Shown here one piece after another: positions 15,205-22,119 of a DNA stretch of 34,631 bases. Source of the DNA: Tetragenococcus solitarius NBRC 100494. GTDB taxonomy: Bacteria; Bacillota; Bacilli; Lactobacillales; Enterococcaceae. The translations under genes and the position numbers were made by a program. The stretch spans positions 1 to 34,631 of the forward strand of contig NZ_BCPY01000026.1 of NCBI RefSeq assembly GCF_001544195.1, read 5' to 3'. Position 1 is the stretch's first letter. Every line of letters begins with the position of its first letter. Under the pieces are notes generated by a model. It saw nothing but the letters and a program-made list of their open reading frames with translations. It made no database searches and was not told where the DNA came from.

Positions 15205-16578
15205 ATGAATGAGAAAATTACGAATGGCAAAAAGCCACAACTTAGTCACGCCTTGACTTTTGTCGCTTGTATGGGAATGTTTTTATCCACCTTAGATACA
15301 GGGATTACGAACGTAGCACTGCCCTTTTTCACCCATTTTTTTAACACGCATGAGAATATTGCCGCAATGAGTGTTGTAGGTTACACGGTCAGCTTAGCCG
15401 CCGTTATTATGCCTTTAGGCAGTCTAAGCGATCGAATAGGCAAATTGAAAATTTCATTTTTCGGCTTTTTGTTATTTGGCATAAGTTCACTGTTATGTGG
15501 TTTAGCTCCCAATATCCTATTTCTAATTATTTTTAGAGTTTTTCAAGGAATTGGCGCTGCTGCCTTACAAGCGACTTCCTCTGCTTTGATTACTTCTTAT
15601 GTAAAAAAAGAACAACTTAATAAAGCCTTAGGTACGTTGGGAATTGCCATTGGATTAGGTCCTGTTTTAGGTCCATCTATCGGCGGAATGTTTCTATCCT
15701 TAGGTGCCTGGCAATGGATTTTTTGGATCAATATTCCTTTAGTTTTAGTAACTTTATTTGTTAATCTCTTTTTATTAAAGCAAATCAAAAGCTCCCCAGT
15801 TAAAATCAATTCTTTCGATTATAAAGGAACAAGTTTATGCTTAACTGCCATTGTTTTATTGCTTAGCGGATTAAATTTCATCGTTGAACCAGGTCAATTA
15901 GCCTTAGGTATGATCTTTATTATAGGGGCATTGATTGTTTTTATTGCACTGATCCAAGTAGAGAAAAAACAAAAAAATCCGCTTTTTCATTTACAAGATT
16001 ATCGGAAAAGTAAAATCGCTTTAGACTTACTGGAAACAGCGCTTCTAGGGTTTGCGACTTCAATGATCTTTTTGTTACCACCTTTTTTACTCGAACAACT
16101 TTTACACATTAGTTCAGGAAAGACCGGCTTGTATGTATTAGGAGCGCCTATTGGATTGGTTGTATTTTCTAAAATCAGCGGAAATCTAAATGATGGAACA
16201 AAACATCAGCAATTTGTCAGAATTGGCTTATGGACGATGTTTATTTCTTTTCTATTGTTAGCACTCACTTCAAAGTTATGGACGCCTATTTTAGTCACTT
16301 CTTTGTTATTTATATATGGTGCAGGCGCTGGATTCTTTCAACCAGCCAATATTGCGCTTATCATGCAGTCATCTTCGCAAAAAATGCAAAGTGAGGTCGG
16401 TTCTTTACAACGGATGATTCAAAATATCGGGATCGCCATAAGCACCACCGTGGGCTCAGGCATTTTGATTTTGCCCTTTTCATTAAGGACAAATCTGACG
16501 ATCGGATGGGGGTTAACTGCAGTCTTAATATTGCTAGCGATTTTAACCAATTTGCTCAATAAAAAAGCGACAACTTAG
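15205..16578 (+). CDS. MFS multidrug exporter, DHA2 (14-TM, EmrB/QacA-like)
   Basis: 457-aa major facilitator with about 14 hydrophobic helices. Family marks: helix 1 motif D1 region FLSTLDTGITNVALP, motif A PLGSLSDRIGKLK after helix 2, FRVFQGIGAAALQATSSAL (motif B) and the antiporter motif C IAIGLGPVLGPSIGG. D31 in the LDTGI stretch is the usual essential acidic residue. Exports lipophilic drugs or toxic metabolites by H+ antiport; the substrate is not readable. ATG 15205 follows AAAGGAG. It is divergent from the ArsR-type regulator. No terminator with a clear T-run is seen after the stop. Confidence 0.9.
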   Translation: MNEKITNGKKPQLSHALTFVACMGMFLSTLDTGITNVALPFFTHFFNTHENIAAMSVVGYTVSLAAVIMPLGSLSDRIGKLKISFFGFLLFGISSLLCGLAPNILFLIIFRVFQGIGAAALQATSSALITSYVKKEQLNKALGTLGIAIGLGPVLGPSIGGMFLSLGAWQWIFWINIPLVLVTLFVNLFLLKQIKSSPVKINSFDYKGTSLCLTAIVLLLSGLNFIVEPGQLALGMIFIIGALIVFIALIQVEKKQKNPLFHLQDYRKSKIALDLLETALLGFATSMIFLLPPFLLEQLLHISSGKTGLYVLGAPIGLVVFSKISGNLNDGTKHQQFVRIGLWTMFISFLLLALTSKLWTPILVTSLLFIYGAGAGFFQPANIALIMQSSSQKMQSEVGSLQRMIQNIGIAISTTVGSGILILPFSLRTNLTIGWGLTAVLILLAILTNLLNKKATT

Positions 16579-16629
16579 TTTATAACAATAGAGTAAAAAT
16601 AATTTTTTAAATTGTTCACGTGAAATGGC

Positions 16630-16677
16630 TCATAACAAAATTACAATAAATAACAGCGCAATCATTTTTTCTGGCAT
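16630..16677 (-). CDS. Possible 15-aa hydrophobic peptide
   Basis: Tiny open frame MPEKMIALLFIVILL with ATG at 16677 and a good GAGGAG site 4-5 bases upstream (16682-16687). It consists of a charged N terminus and one hydrophobic stretch. It lies in the 136-bp gap between the MFS exporter and the B3/B4 protein. It could be a small membrane peptide or type I toxin-like ORF, or chance; no antisense RNA is recognised. Confidence 0.25.
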   Translation of the reverse strand: MPEKMIALLFIVILL

Positions 16678-16714
16678 TCTTCTCCTCTTTGATGTTCGTG
16701 GTTAATATTTCTAT

Positions 16715-17431
16715 CTATAAAAAATTAACTAAAGTGGGGCTTTCTTTATTTAATGAATAATTTTTACTTTCTGTATCTAGCAAATCATCTACTTGTTCTT
16801 TTAATTCCAGTATCGCCTTACCTGCTCGTACTGCCTGTTCACAGTTAATTGCTTCAATAACTAAAATAGCATTTTGAGTGGTTTCTTGCAACATAGTTCG
16901 TTGTGCTTCACGCCAATTTAAACACCGGCAAATTGCTCCCTTTTCATCATAATAAATAAGCTCTTCTGGCAACGCTGGTGAATCCCTTTCTGCTCCAAGT
17001 GGAAAGAAACTTTCACCACCTTCAGCTTTACCTAAGTGTAAATTTCCTACTATTTTATCTAGGTCTTCTCCTCCTGCTGGTACAGCATATTTCATAGAAA
17101 TACTATTATAAATGTCGACAAGCGGATTAATAGGGAAAAAATCACGATTTTGATTCACTCGCTTTAATAGTGCTTCTATAGAAGAACGTGCTCCCTTTTT
17201 TGTTTTAAATTTTTTAAAGGCTTCACGCCATTCACGAATTACCTTATTTTCACTAAATATTTCATGATCTAAAAATTGCATCCCTGCTTTTTTTCCTTGA
17301 TTTAGTAATTCAACAAAATATTTTTCTTTACCTTTACTTACAGAATTGTCAATATTCTTTATAACTAAAAGATTAATTTGTGCATCTGGAAATAGTTTCC
17401 AAAATTCTGAATCTACAATGATATTTTTCAT
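16715..17431 (-). CDS. B3/B4 tRNA-binding domain protein (PheT editing-domain-like)
   Basis: 238-aa free-standing B3/B4 domain related to the editing region of the phenylalanyl-tRNA synthetase beta chain. Typical stretches: VIREWREAFKKFKTKKGARSSIEALLKRV, NPLVDIYNSISMKYAVPAGGEDLDKIVG, and a C-terminal EEL-IYYDEKGAICRCLNWREAQRTMLQETT with VIEAI. Such stand-alone proteins are thought to act on aminoacyl-tRNA or related ligands, but their role is unproven. The start is set at ATG 17431, with GAGAGGT upstream overlapping the GNAT stop; the TTG at 17446 is less likely. It is the third gene of the MarR-GNAT-B3/B4 operon, 4 bp after the GNAT gene. Confidence 0.82.
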   Translation of the reverse strand: MKNIIVDSEFWKLFPDAQINLLVIKNIDNSVSKGKEKYFVELLNQGKKAGMQFLDHEIFSENKVIREWREAFKKFKTKKGARSSIEALLKRVNQNRDFFPINPLVDIYNSISMKYAVPAGGEDLDKIVGNLHLGKAEGGESFFPLGAERDSPALPEELIYYDEKGAICRCLNWREAQRTMLQETTQNAILVIEAINCEQAVRAGKAILELKEQVDDLLDTESKNYSLNKESPTLVNFL

Positions 17432-17435
17432 GCTG

Positions 17436-17960
17436 TTACCTCTCAATCTTTTTCTGTAAAATTAGATCTTTTTGTGGGTCATCCCCCATAAAAAAAGTGT
17501 GTGAACCATTTTGTTCAAATCCTCTTTTTTCGTAAAAAGAAATAGCATTAAAATTATACTCCCAAACACCCAACCATATAATAGATTTATTTAAATATAC
17601 TGCAACTTGTTCAGCATAACTCATTAAATATTTGCCATAACCTTGCCCTAGATAAGGGGTTCTAATATAAATTCTTTCAACTTCCAAGGCATTCTCAGCT
17701 GTATCTTCTGATTGTGCATTTCCAATGTTTAATTTAAGATATCCAATAGTTTTACCCAATTTTTTCAAGAAAAAGAAGAAGCTGTTTGGGTTCTGTAATT
17801 CTCCGGTTAGTTGGGCAAGATTATAATTTTTATTCAAAAACTCTGTTAGATTTTCTGTTGTATTTTGTTCTTTGAAAGTATCTGAAAATGTTTCAATGCT
17901 AATCTCTTGTAATTCTTCGACATCAATCACCGTACACTGAACCAGTTCAACGTTTTCCAT
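17436..17960 (-). CDS. GNAT-family N-acetyltransferase (PaiA-like)
   Basis: 174-aa acetyltransferase of the GNAT fold. The acetyl-CoA motif A is ERIYIRTPYLGQGYGKYLMSYAEQVA, with the pyrophosphate loop GQGYGK. Motif B is IWLGVWEYNFNAISFYEKRGFEQNGSHTFFMGDD, with the late tyrosine (SFYEKRGF) that serves as general acid. The overall pattern IETFSDTFKEQNTTENLTEFLN at the N terminus resembles the polyamine acetyltransferase PaiA group, so polyamine or amine substrates are possible. ATG 17960 follows AAAGGAG. It sits between the MarR regulator (12 bp) and the B3/B4 gene (4 bp). Confidence 0.9.
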   Translation of the reverse strand: MENVELVQCTVIDVEELQEISIETFSDTFKEQNTTENLTEFLNKNYNLAQLTGELQNPNSFFFFLKKLGKTIGYLKLNIGNAQSEDTAENALEVERIYIRTPYLGQGYGKYLMSYAEQVAVYLNKSIIWLGVWEYNFNAISFYEKRGFEQNGSHTFFMGDDPQKDLILQKKIER

Positions 17961-17972
17961 TTTGAGACTCCT

Positions 17973-18425
17973 TTAATACTCACGTTTATTCCCATTTTTT
18001 ACAAACTGCCAATCTGAATCAATATTTTCTCGCATTTTGACTAATAGCGTCTTCAATAAATGAATTTCTTCTTCTGAAAAATTTTGAAGTGCAACTTCAT
18101 TTGAATACTTGTTTTCTTTAAGAATAAAAAAAGTAGCTTTCTTTCCTTTGTTTGTAGCATAAAGGTGTTTTATTTTTCTATTTTGTTTATCAGCTCTTTT
18201 TTCGATAAAGTTATTTTTTTCTAATTTGTTTATGGCCCTTGACAGTGTTGTTCGATCAACTTTAATTAGTTCTGCCAACCGCTCAGGAATAATTCCTTCA
18301 TTTTCATAAATACGAACTAAATATAAATACTGTCCCTTGGTTAAAGTCAGATCTTTAAATTCTATGTTAGCTATAGTATCTAAAGCTCTTGCTATTACAC
18401 CAATATCTCTTAAAACATCTTCCAT
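17973..18425 (-). CDS. MarR-family transcriptional regulator
   Basis: 150-aa MarR repressor: TKGQYLYLVRIYENEGIIPERLAELIKVDRTTLSRAINKLEKNNFIEKRADKQNRKIKHLYATNKGKK is the winged helix with the wing tip D-x-R. Flanking helices form the dimer interface. The ATG at 18425 (after AAGGG) is preferred over the TTG at 18443. It is the first gene of an operon with the GNAT and B3/B4 genes. The promoter at 18459-18487 carries overlapping TTGTTG/CAACAA palindromes that fit autorepression. No cysteine-based sensor is obvious, so the ligand is unknown. Confidence 0.88.
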   Translation of the reverse strand: MEDVLRDIGVIARALDTIANIEFKDLTLTKGQYLYLVRIYENEGIIPERLAELIKVDRTTLSRAINKLEKNNFIEKRADKQNRKIKHLYATNKGKKATFFILKENKYSNEVALQNFSEEEIHLLKTLLVKMRENIDSDWQFVKNGNKREY

Positions 18426-18458
18426 AAAAAACAACCCTTCCAAATTCTTAACAAAAGA

Positions 18459-18497
18459 ATACTACTTTTTTGTTGTATTTGCAACAATTTTATTGTT
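18459..18497 (-). promoter_or_regulatory. Promoter and overlapping MarR-type palindromes
   Basis: Minus strand TTGTTG (18487-18482), 17 bp, TAGTAT (18464-18459). Two palindromes overlap the -35: TTGTTG-N6-CAACAA (18470-18487) and AACAAT-TTT-ATTGTT (18483-18497). Confidence 0.65.
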
Positions 18498-18548
18498 CAT
18501 TGTGTTTGAATTAAAAAGACTACTCTATTATTAAAGAATAGTTTCTTG

Positions 18549-18939
18549 TCATTTAATCACTCGACTCGTTTTACTAACATTAAGATCAATTTCTGGCCTC
18601 TTAGGCACGACGCCACTAGGATTAAGTGAAATTAGGCTAATATGCTAATGTTTTTTAATATGTTTCATATTCACTGCTTCTTGAATTCCTGATCAATTAT
18701 ATAATTCTCGTGTATAACGCCATAAATTATCATAGACCATTATTCGTAATAATACATTTAAAAAGCACGTCAAACCAAATTAAAGCTGGAAATAAGAACC
18801 TATCTGCTTCTGTTAGCTGCTCGCTTAATAAGAACCGACTTGTCGATAACCTTTCTTCAATTTCATCTAACCAGTCAAATAAATGAGCGACTTCTTTATC
18901 ATAGAATATTTGTTCATTAGCAAGACTTAACTTACCGAC
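18549..18939 (-). pseudogene. Eroded C-terminal part of a glutathionyl-hydroquinone reductase (GST family)
   Basis: Minus-strand translation from 18939 gives FDWLDEIEERLSTSRFLLSE and then QLTEADRFLFPALIWFDV followed by LFKC, the helical domain of the ECM4/YqjG-type glutathionyl-hydroquinone reductases. It then hits TGA after NNGL. Homology resumes in other frames: DNLWRYTRELYN-like, then GIQEAVNMKHIKKH, then LNPSGVVPKRPEIDL ending at TGA 18551-18549. At least two frame changes and several stops lie in 390 bp. The N-terminal thioredoxin-like half with the active-site cysteine is absent from the window, so the gene is dead. Confidence 0.75.
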
Positions 18940-19058
18940 TACATTATTAATTTAATGAAATCAGTAACGAAGCAATTAAAACAATGTAAGAAAACAAATC
19001 TCAAGCTGCCGGAAAATTTATATAAGATTTTAAATGAAAAAACTCGCTGCCGTACAAA

Positions 19059-19108
19059 AAACAAGCAAGGTAAACAGCTTTTTGAACAGCCTGCCTTGCT
19101 TGTTTTAT
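19059..19108 (-). terminator. Rho-independent terminator downstream of the M24 remnant
   Basis: AAACAAGCAAGG (19059-19070) pairs perfectly with CCTTGCTTGTTT (19094-19105). On the minus strand it is followed by a run of T, so it would have ended the M24 peptidase transcript. A rightward 68-codon frame running through it is not credible. Confidence 0.75.
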
Positions 19109-19146
19109 TCGTTGTTATTTATTCTTTAATAAATAGAAGCTACATA

Positions 19147-19930
19147 TTAGCTAAGAATTAACTCTTCTAGTTTAGTCGGCTTTTTGTCAAAATACAATAG
19201 CTATCTGAAGTTATTAGCACTTTATCTGCAACTCCCTGACTTTCAAAATAATCCATAATCTTTTCTTCAATAGCGCTAGCTTTGACTTTCAAATACAGCA
19301 TTTCTACCATCATTTCCCTAGCTTCCATCATTATATTGAAGTATCTTTTTTCTTCCTCGCTAGGTTCTTCAGTAAAAAAAGTGCGCTCACACTCAGCCGC
19401 ATAATCATCCAATTTAAATATAGCTATATTTACGTTGGCTCCTTTACCAATGACAGAATTCTGGTGAAACAAGACTGTGTGGCATATAGCTATACTCAGC
19501 TGGTCAAACGACATTTTGTTTCTGTTGGCTCCTTCCTGTGTATTTAGATAATTCTTCTTGATAAAACTTGAATCGTTTCTTCAACAGTCGTCCCTATTTT
19601 AACAATGCCTAAAGTTAATTTCACAACATCAACCGCTATCTCTTAGCCACCGCATCAATTTTTTCGATTTCATAATCGCTTTTGATCATACGTAATTTTT
19701 TTACATAGTCTGTTATCACCTGGTTCGGTCATTACATCGAAATAAGTGGTTAAATCATACTGCATCTACATGCAATTCTTCCAGTTTAGGGACAATAAAA
19801 AGGGACTTTCTATCTGGAAAAAGAACGTCCTTTGCTCTGGACGATATAGAATATTAGAAAAGTACCAAACATCTTCGGAATCCGTTATAATATATCCATC
19901 TAACTTATTTTCTTTTAATAACCTCTGCAA
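19147..19930 (-). pseudogene. Degraded M24 (Xaa-Pro type) aminopeptidase
   Basis: Starting at 19930 on the minus strand, the frames read QRLLKENKLDGYIITDSEDV then WYFSNILYRPEQRTFF; after a frameshift PDRKSLFIVPKLEELHVDAV; after another FDVMTEPGDNRL and SDYEIEKIDAVAK; then AVDVVKLTLGIVKIGTTVEE; then from 19486 GKGANVNIAIFKLDDYAAEC and a helical stretch; and finally CILTKKPTKLEELILS ending at TAA 19149-19147. These are the creatinase-like N domain and parts of the pita-bread M24 domain. The stretch holding most metal ligands (HGIG through the C-terminal Glu) is deleted, so a catalytic enzyme is impossible. The 115-codon open part at 19167-19514 is only a fragment. Confidence 0.82.
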
Positions 19931-19932
19931 AT

Positions 19933-21240
19933 TTATTGTTTTTGTTCAATTTGTACATCTTTTGTAGACGAATATCCATTATTTTCTATCGTAACAGGGG
20001 TGGAATTATTACCATTAGCAATCACTTTGTCCCCTACTGAAAATCTTTCTACAATTCCGCCGTCCACATGATAGCTATTCACGTCATCACCATTTGTTAC
20101 TATGCTATTTTTAACATGGAGCTGCTTGACTTTACCGCCTTCTTTAACGCTAATCCCATCAGCAGCTAAATTTATCAGTACACCTTTGACTAACGTTTTC
20201 CCAAGTGCGCCATTTGTTTCAACATTATTTTCAATAGTTATATCTCCTACAGGTTTACTAATTTGGATGCCTATTGAACCATTACCATGGGTCGTAATCG
20301 AGTGAAAAGTTGCCTCTTTGATTGTCCCATCATATTGATTGAACCCGCGTGCTCCAAGACCAAACGTTTCAATTTTGCTTTTTGCTTTAAAAGTATGAAC
20401 TATCCCAAAATTAACAAACCCAATGCCATTGGGACCATAAGAAAAGACTGGCCCTTCAAGTATCCAATCAGAAACTTCACCCCATACATCTAATACCATG
20501 TCATTAGTCCCATAGCTTACAACATTTTCTTTGCTAATAATTTGTTTGGCCTTTGCACCGGTTAAAACAAAAATGGCTCCTGTAATTAAGTTAGGTTGTC
20601 CTTGAGGGATCATTCCGTTAGTGTAAACGGCTTTTGTTGTCAGTTTATTGACTAGCACACGACCACCTTCTTCGTTGAATCCGGCAATAAAAATGCCTGA
20701 GCCAATCACGGGAGCACCCGCTCTTCCCACTGAAATATCTTCTAAGTTTGCTTCAATTTGGCTGTCTGGATTGCTATTATAATTATAGATAGTAAAGGCT
20801 CCTTGATAAACATTTGCCCCATATTTATGTGGCTGTTCGGGAAATTTACGAGTATCACTGGCAACAATATCAATATTTTTAGCCGTTAATTTTGTTTTTA
20901 ATGTATTTTCTCGAGTGATTAGTTGAATTTGTCCGGTAACAGTTAAGTTTTCTAATCGAATTTCTCCCAAATCTTCTTGAACTGTTTGGATAAAAACCGC
21001 CCGATGAGTGGGATCTGTTTGAATAGTAATATTTGATAAAGTATTATTTCCCGTTAAACCAAAACCATCGCTGTTAATAAAGCTAAGAAAAATCGTGCTG
21101 CCAGCAGCTCCCACTAATTTCATCCCTGTTGGAAGAATAATCGAGTTATCAAAAGACATTGAATTTTGAATCTCTAAGACCGAAGATTGATTTTTCTGAA
21201 CCGCTGTTAGTAATTCAGATGAAGTATATATTTTTTCCAT
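19933..21240 (-). CDS. Right-handed parallel beta-helix protein of unknown function
   Basis: 435-aa protein built of repeating short strands with Gly/Asn turns (LSNITIQTD, LENLTVTGQ, GSGIFIAGFNEEGGRVLVNKLTT, GDITIENNVETNG), the look of a right-handed beta-helix as in pectate lyase-like folds. There is no signal peptide, LPxTG anchor or membrane segment, so it should stay in the cytoplasm, which is unusual for the fold. No catalytic motif is recognised. ATG 21240 has AAGGAGAG. The TetR gene 102 bp upstream on the same strand, plus a perfect 22-bp palindrome between them, indicates tight control. Its stop lies 3 bp from the start of the M24 remnant, suggesting that this two-gene unit was inserted there. 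Confidence 0.75.
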   Translation of the reverse strand: MEKIYTSSELLTAVQKNQSSVLEIQNSMSFDNSIILPTGMKLVGAAGSTIFLSFINSDGFGLTGNNTLSNITIQTDPTHRAVFIQTVQEDLGEIRLENLTVTGQIQLITRENTLKTKLTAKNIDIVASDTRKFPEQPHKYGANVYQGAFTIYNYNSNPDSQIEANLEDISVGRAGAPVIGSGIFIAGFNEEGGRVLVNKLTTKAVYTNGMIPQGQPNLITGAIFVLTGAKAKQIISKENVVSYGTNDMVLDVWGEVSDWILEGPVFSYGPNGIGFVNFGIVHTFKAKSKIETFGLGARGFNQYDGTIKEATFHSITTHGNGSIGIQISKPVGDITIENNVETNGALGKTLVKGVLINLAADGISVKEGGKVKQLHVKNSIVTNGDDVNSYHVDGGIVERFSVGDKVIANGNNSTPVTIENNGYSSTKDVQIEQKQ

Positions 21241-21283
21241 TTGCTATCTCTCCTTGTATATTAAATTGATCAATTAAATAACT

Positions 21284-21305
21284 TTTTGTACTGATCAGTA
21301 CAAAA
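21284..21305. promoter_or_regulatory. Perfect 22-bp palindrome, TetR operator
   Basis: TTTTGTACTGA (21284-21294) is followed directly by its reverse complement (21295-21305). It lies 44 bp before the beta-helix start. A degenerate copy (21958-21975) lies upstream of the TetR gene. Confidence 0.75.
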
Positions 21306-21342
21306 TGATGAAAAAAATAACGTTTTCAGAATCAAAACGTTA

Positions 21343-21924
21343 TTACAAATTATAAATGACATTTTCAACCATATGTTCAACATCGGATCGATCCATCTTT
21401 GCCTTTGCCATGACATTAATACTATGGTTCAAATTTAAAAACAAAAACGCTTGTGCTTTTATATCCACTGAGGCCGCAATTTCACCGCTTTGCTTCCCTT
21501 TTTCTAACAAATCAAAAAATATTTTCTCTAGTTCTGTAAATTGATCTTGCACCAAAGCATCAACTTCAGGTTTTAAAGATTCAGAAAGCAAAATATCCTC
21601 AACAGCTGTATTGGTAATCAAGCATCCTAAAGGCGAAGAGTATGAAGCTGCAATGCGTTGTTTAAAATATTCTCTTAACCCTTCTTTTACATTGCAAGCA
21701 TTTAATAAAATCTCTTTGCGAAAAGCCGTTTTTTTACGATAATGCGCAATACAAGCTGTAAATAAATGTGCTTTATCGTTAAATGTATTATATAAACTTG
21801 ACCGACTAATACCGGTAGCCTGTAATAAATCCTGCAAACTGGTCTTTTCATACCCCTTTTGCCAAAATACAAGCATCGCTTTATCAAGGATTTTCTCCTG
21901 ATTAAAATCAACAGTGCGTGTCAC
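21343..21924 (-). CDS. TetR/AcrR-family transcriptional regulator
   Basis: 193-aa repressor with N-terminal HTH ILDKAMLVFWQKGYEKTSLQDLLQATGISRSSLYNTFNDKAHLFTACI. The C-terminal domain pattern SSPLGCLITNTAVEDILL and FFDLLEKGKQSGEI is that of the AcuR/NemR-like (TetR_C) group, whose members often sense reactive electrophiles through a cysteine; here a cysteine is in GCLITN. The ATG at 21924 is preceded by AGGGGGT. It is in tandem with the beta-helix gene. Operator-like sequences stand before both genes, so it should regulate itself and the beta-helix protein. Confidence 0.87.
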   Translation of the reverse strand: MTRTVDFNQEKILDKAMLVFWQKGYEKTSLQDLLQATGISRSSLYNTFNDKAHLFTACIAHYRKKTAFRKEILLNACNVKEGLREYFKQRIAASYSSPLGCLITNTAVEDILLSESLKPEVDALVQDQFTELEKIFFDLLEKGKQSGEIAASVDIKAQAFLFLNLNHSINVMAKAKMDRSDVEHMVENVIYNL

Positions 21925-21957
21925 CTAAACACCCCCTACTTTTATAGTATATATTAA

Positions 21958-21975
21958 TTGTACCGACCAGTCCAA
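21958..21975. promoter_or_regulatory. Degenerate TetR operator upstream of the TetR gene
   Basis: TTGTACCGACCAGTCCAA is a half-conserved version of the 22-bp palindrome at 21284-21305. Its place 34 bp upstream of the TetR start fits autorepression. Confidence 0.5.
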
Positions 21976-22047
21976 TAAAACTTACAAAACATAAGTCAAT
22001 ACAAAGCTATATCAATTACTTTCATTATTATGTTAAAGTTTCATTTC

Positions 22048-22089
22048 TTGATAGCCATCAATTTCTTCTTCAATTTCTTTAGCTATACT
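22048..22089 (+). promoter_or_regulatory. FNR-type box and -10 element of the metal ATPase
   Basis: TTGAT-AGCC-ATCAA (22048-22061) is an exact FNR-type consensus. 22 bp downstream lies TATACT (22084-22089). No -35 hexamer is present. With a start 7 bp after the -10, the box centres at -41.5, the class II activator position. Same layout as at 23983-24024. Confidence 0.7.
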
Positions 22090-22119
22090 GTAGTTGTTAA
22101 AAGAAGAGGAGATGTAAAA

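Noticed and set aside
18955-19161. Rightward 68-codon open frame
   Set aside because: It runs straight through a perfect terminator hairpin (19059-19105), has no ribosome site and lies in eroded DNA.
19746-19967. Rightward 73-codon open frame
   Set aside because: Antisense to the N-terminal remnant of the M24 peptidase and the end of the beta-helix gene; the minus-strand homology explains the openness.
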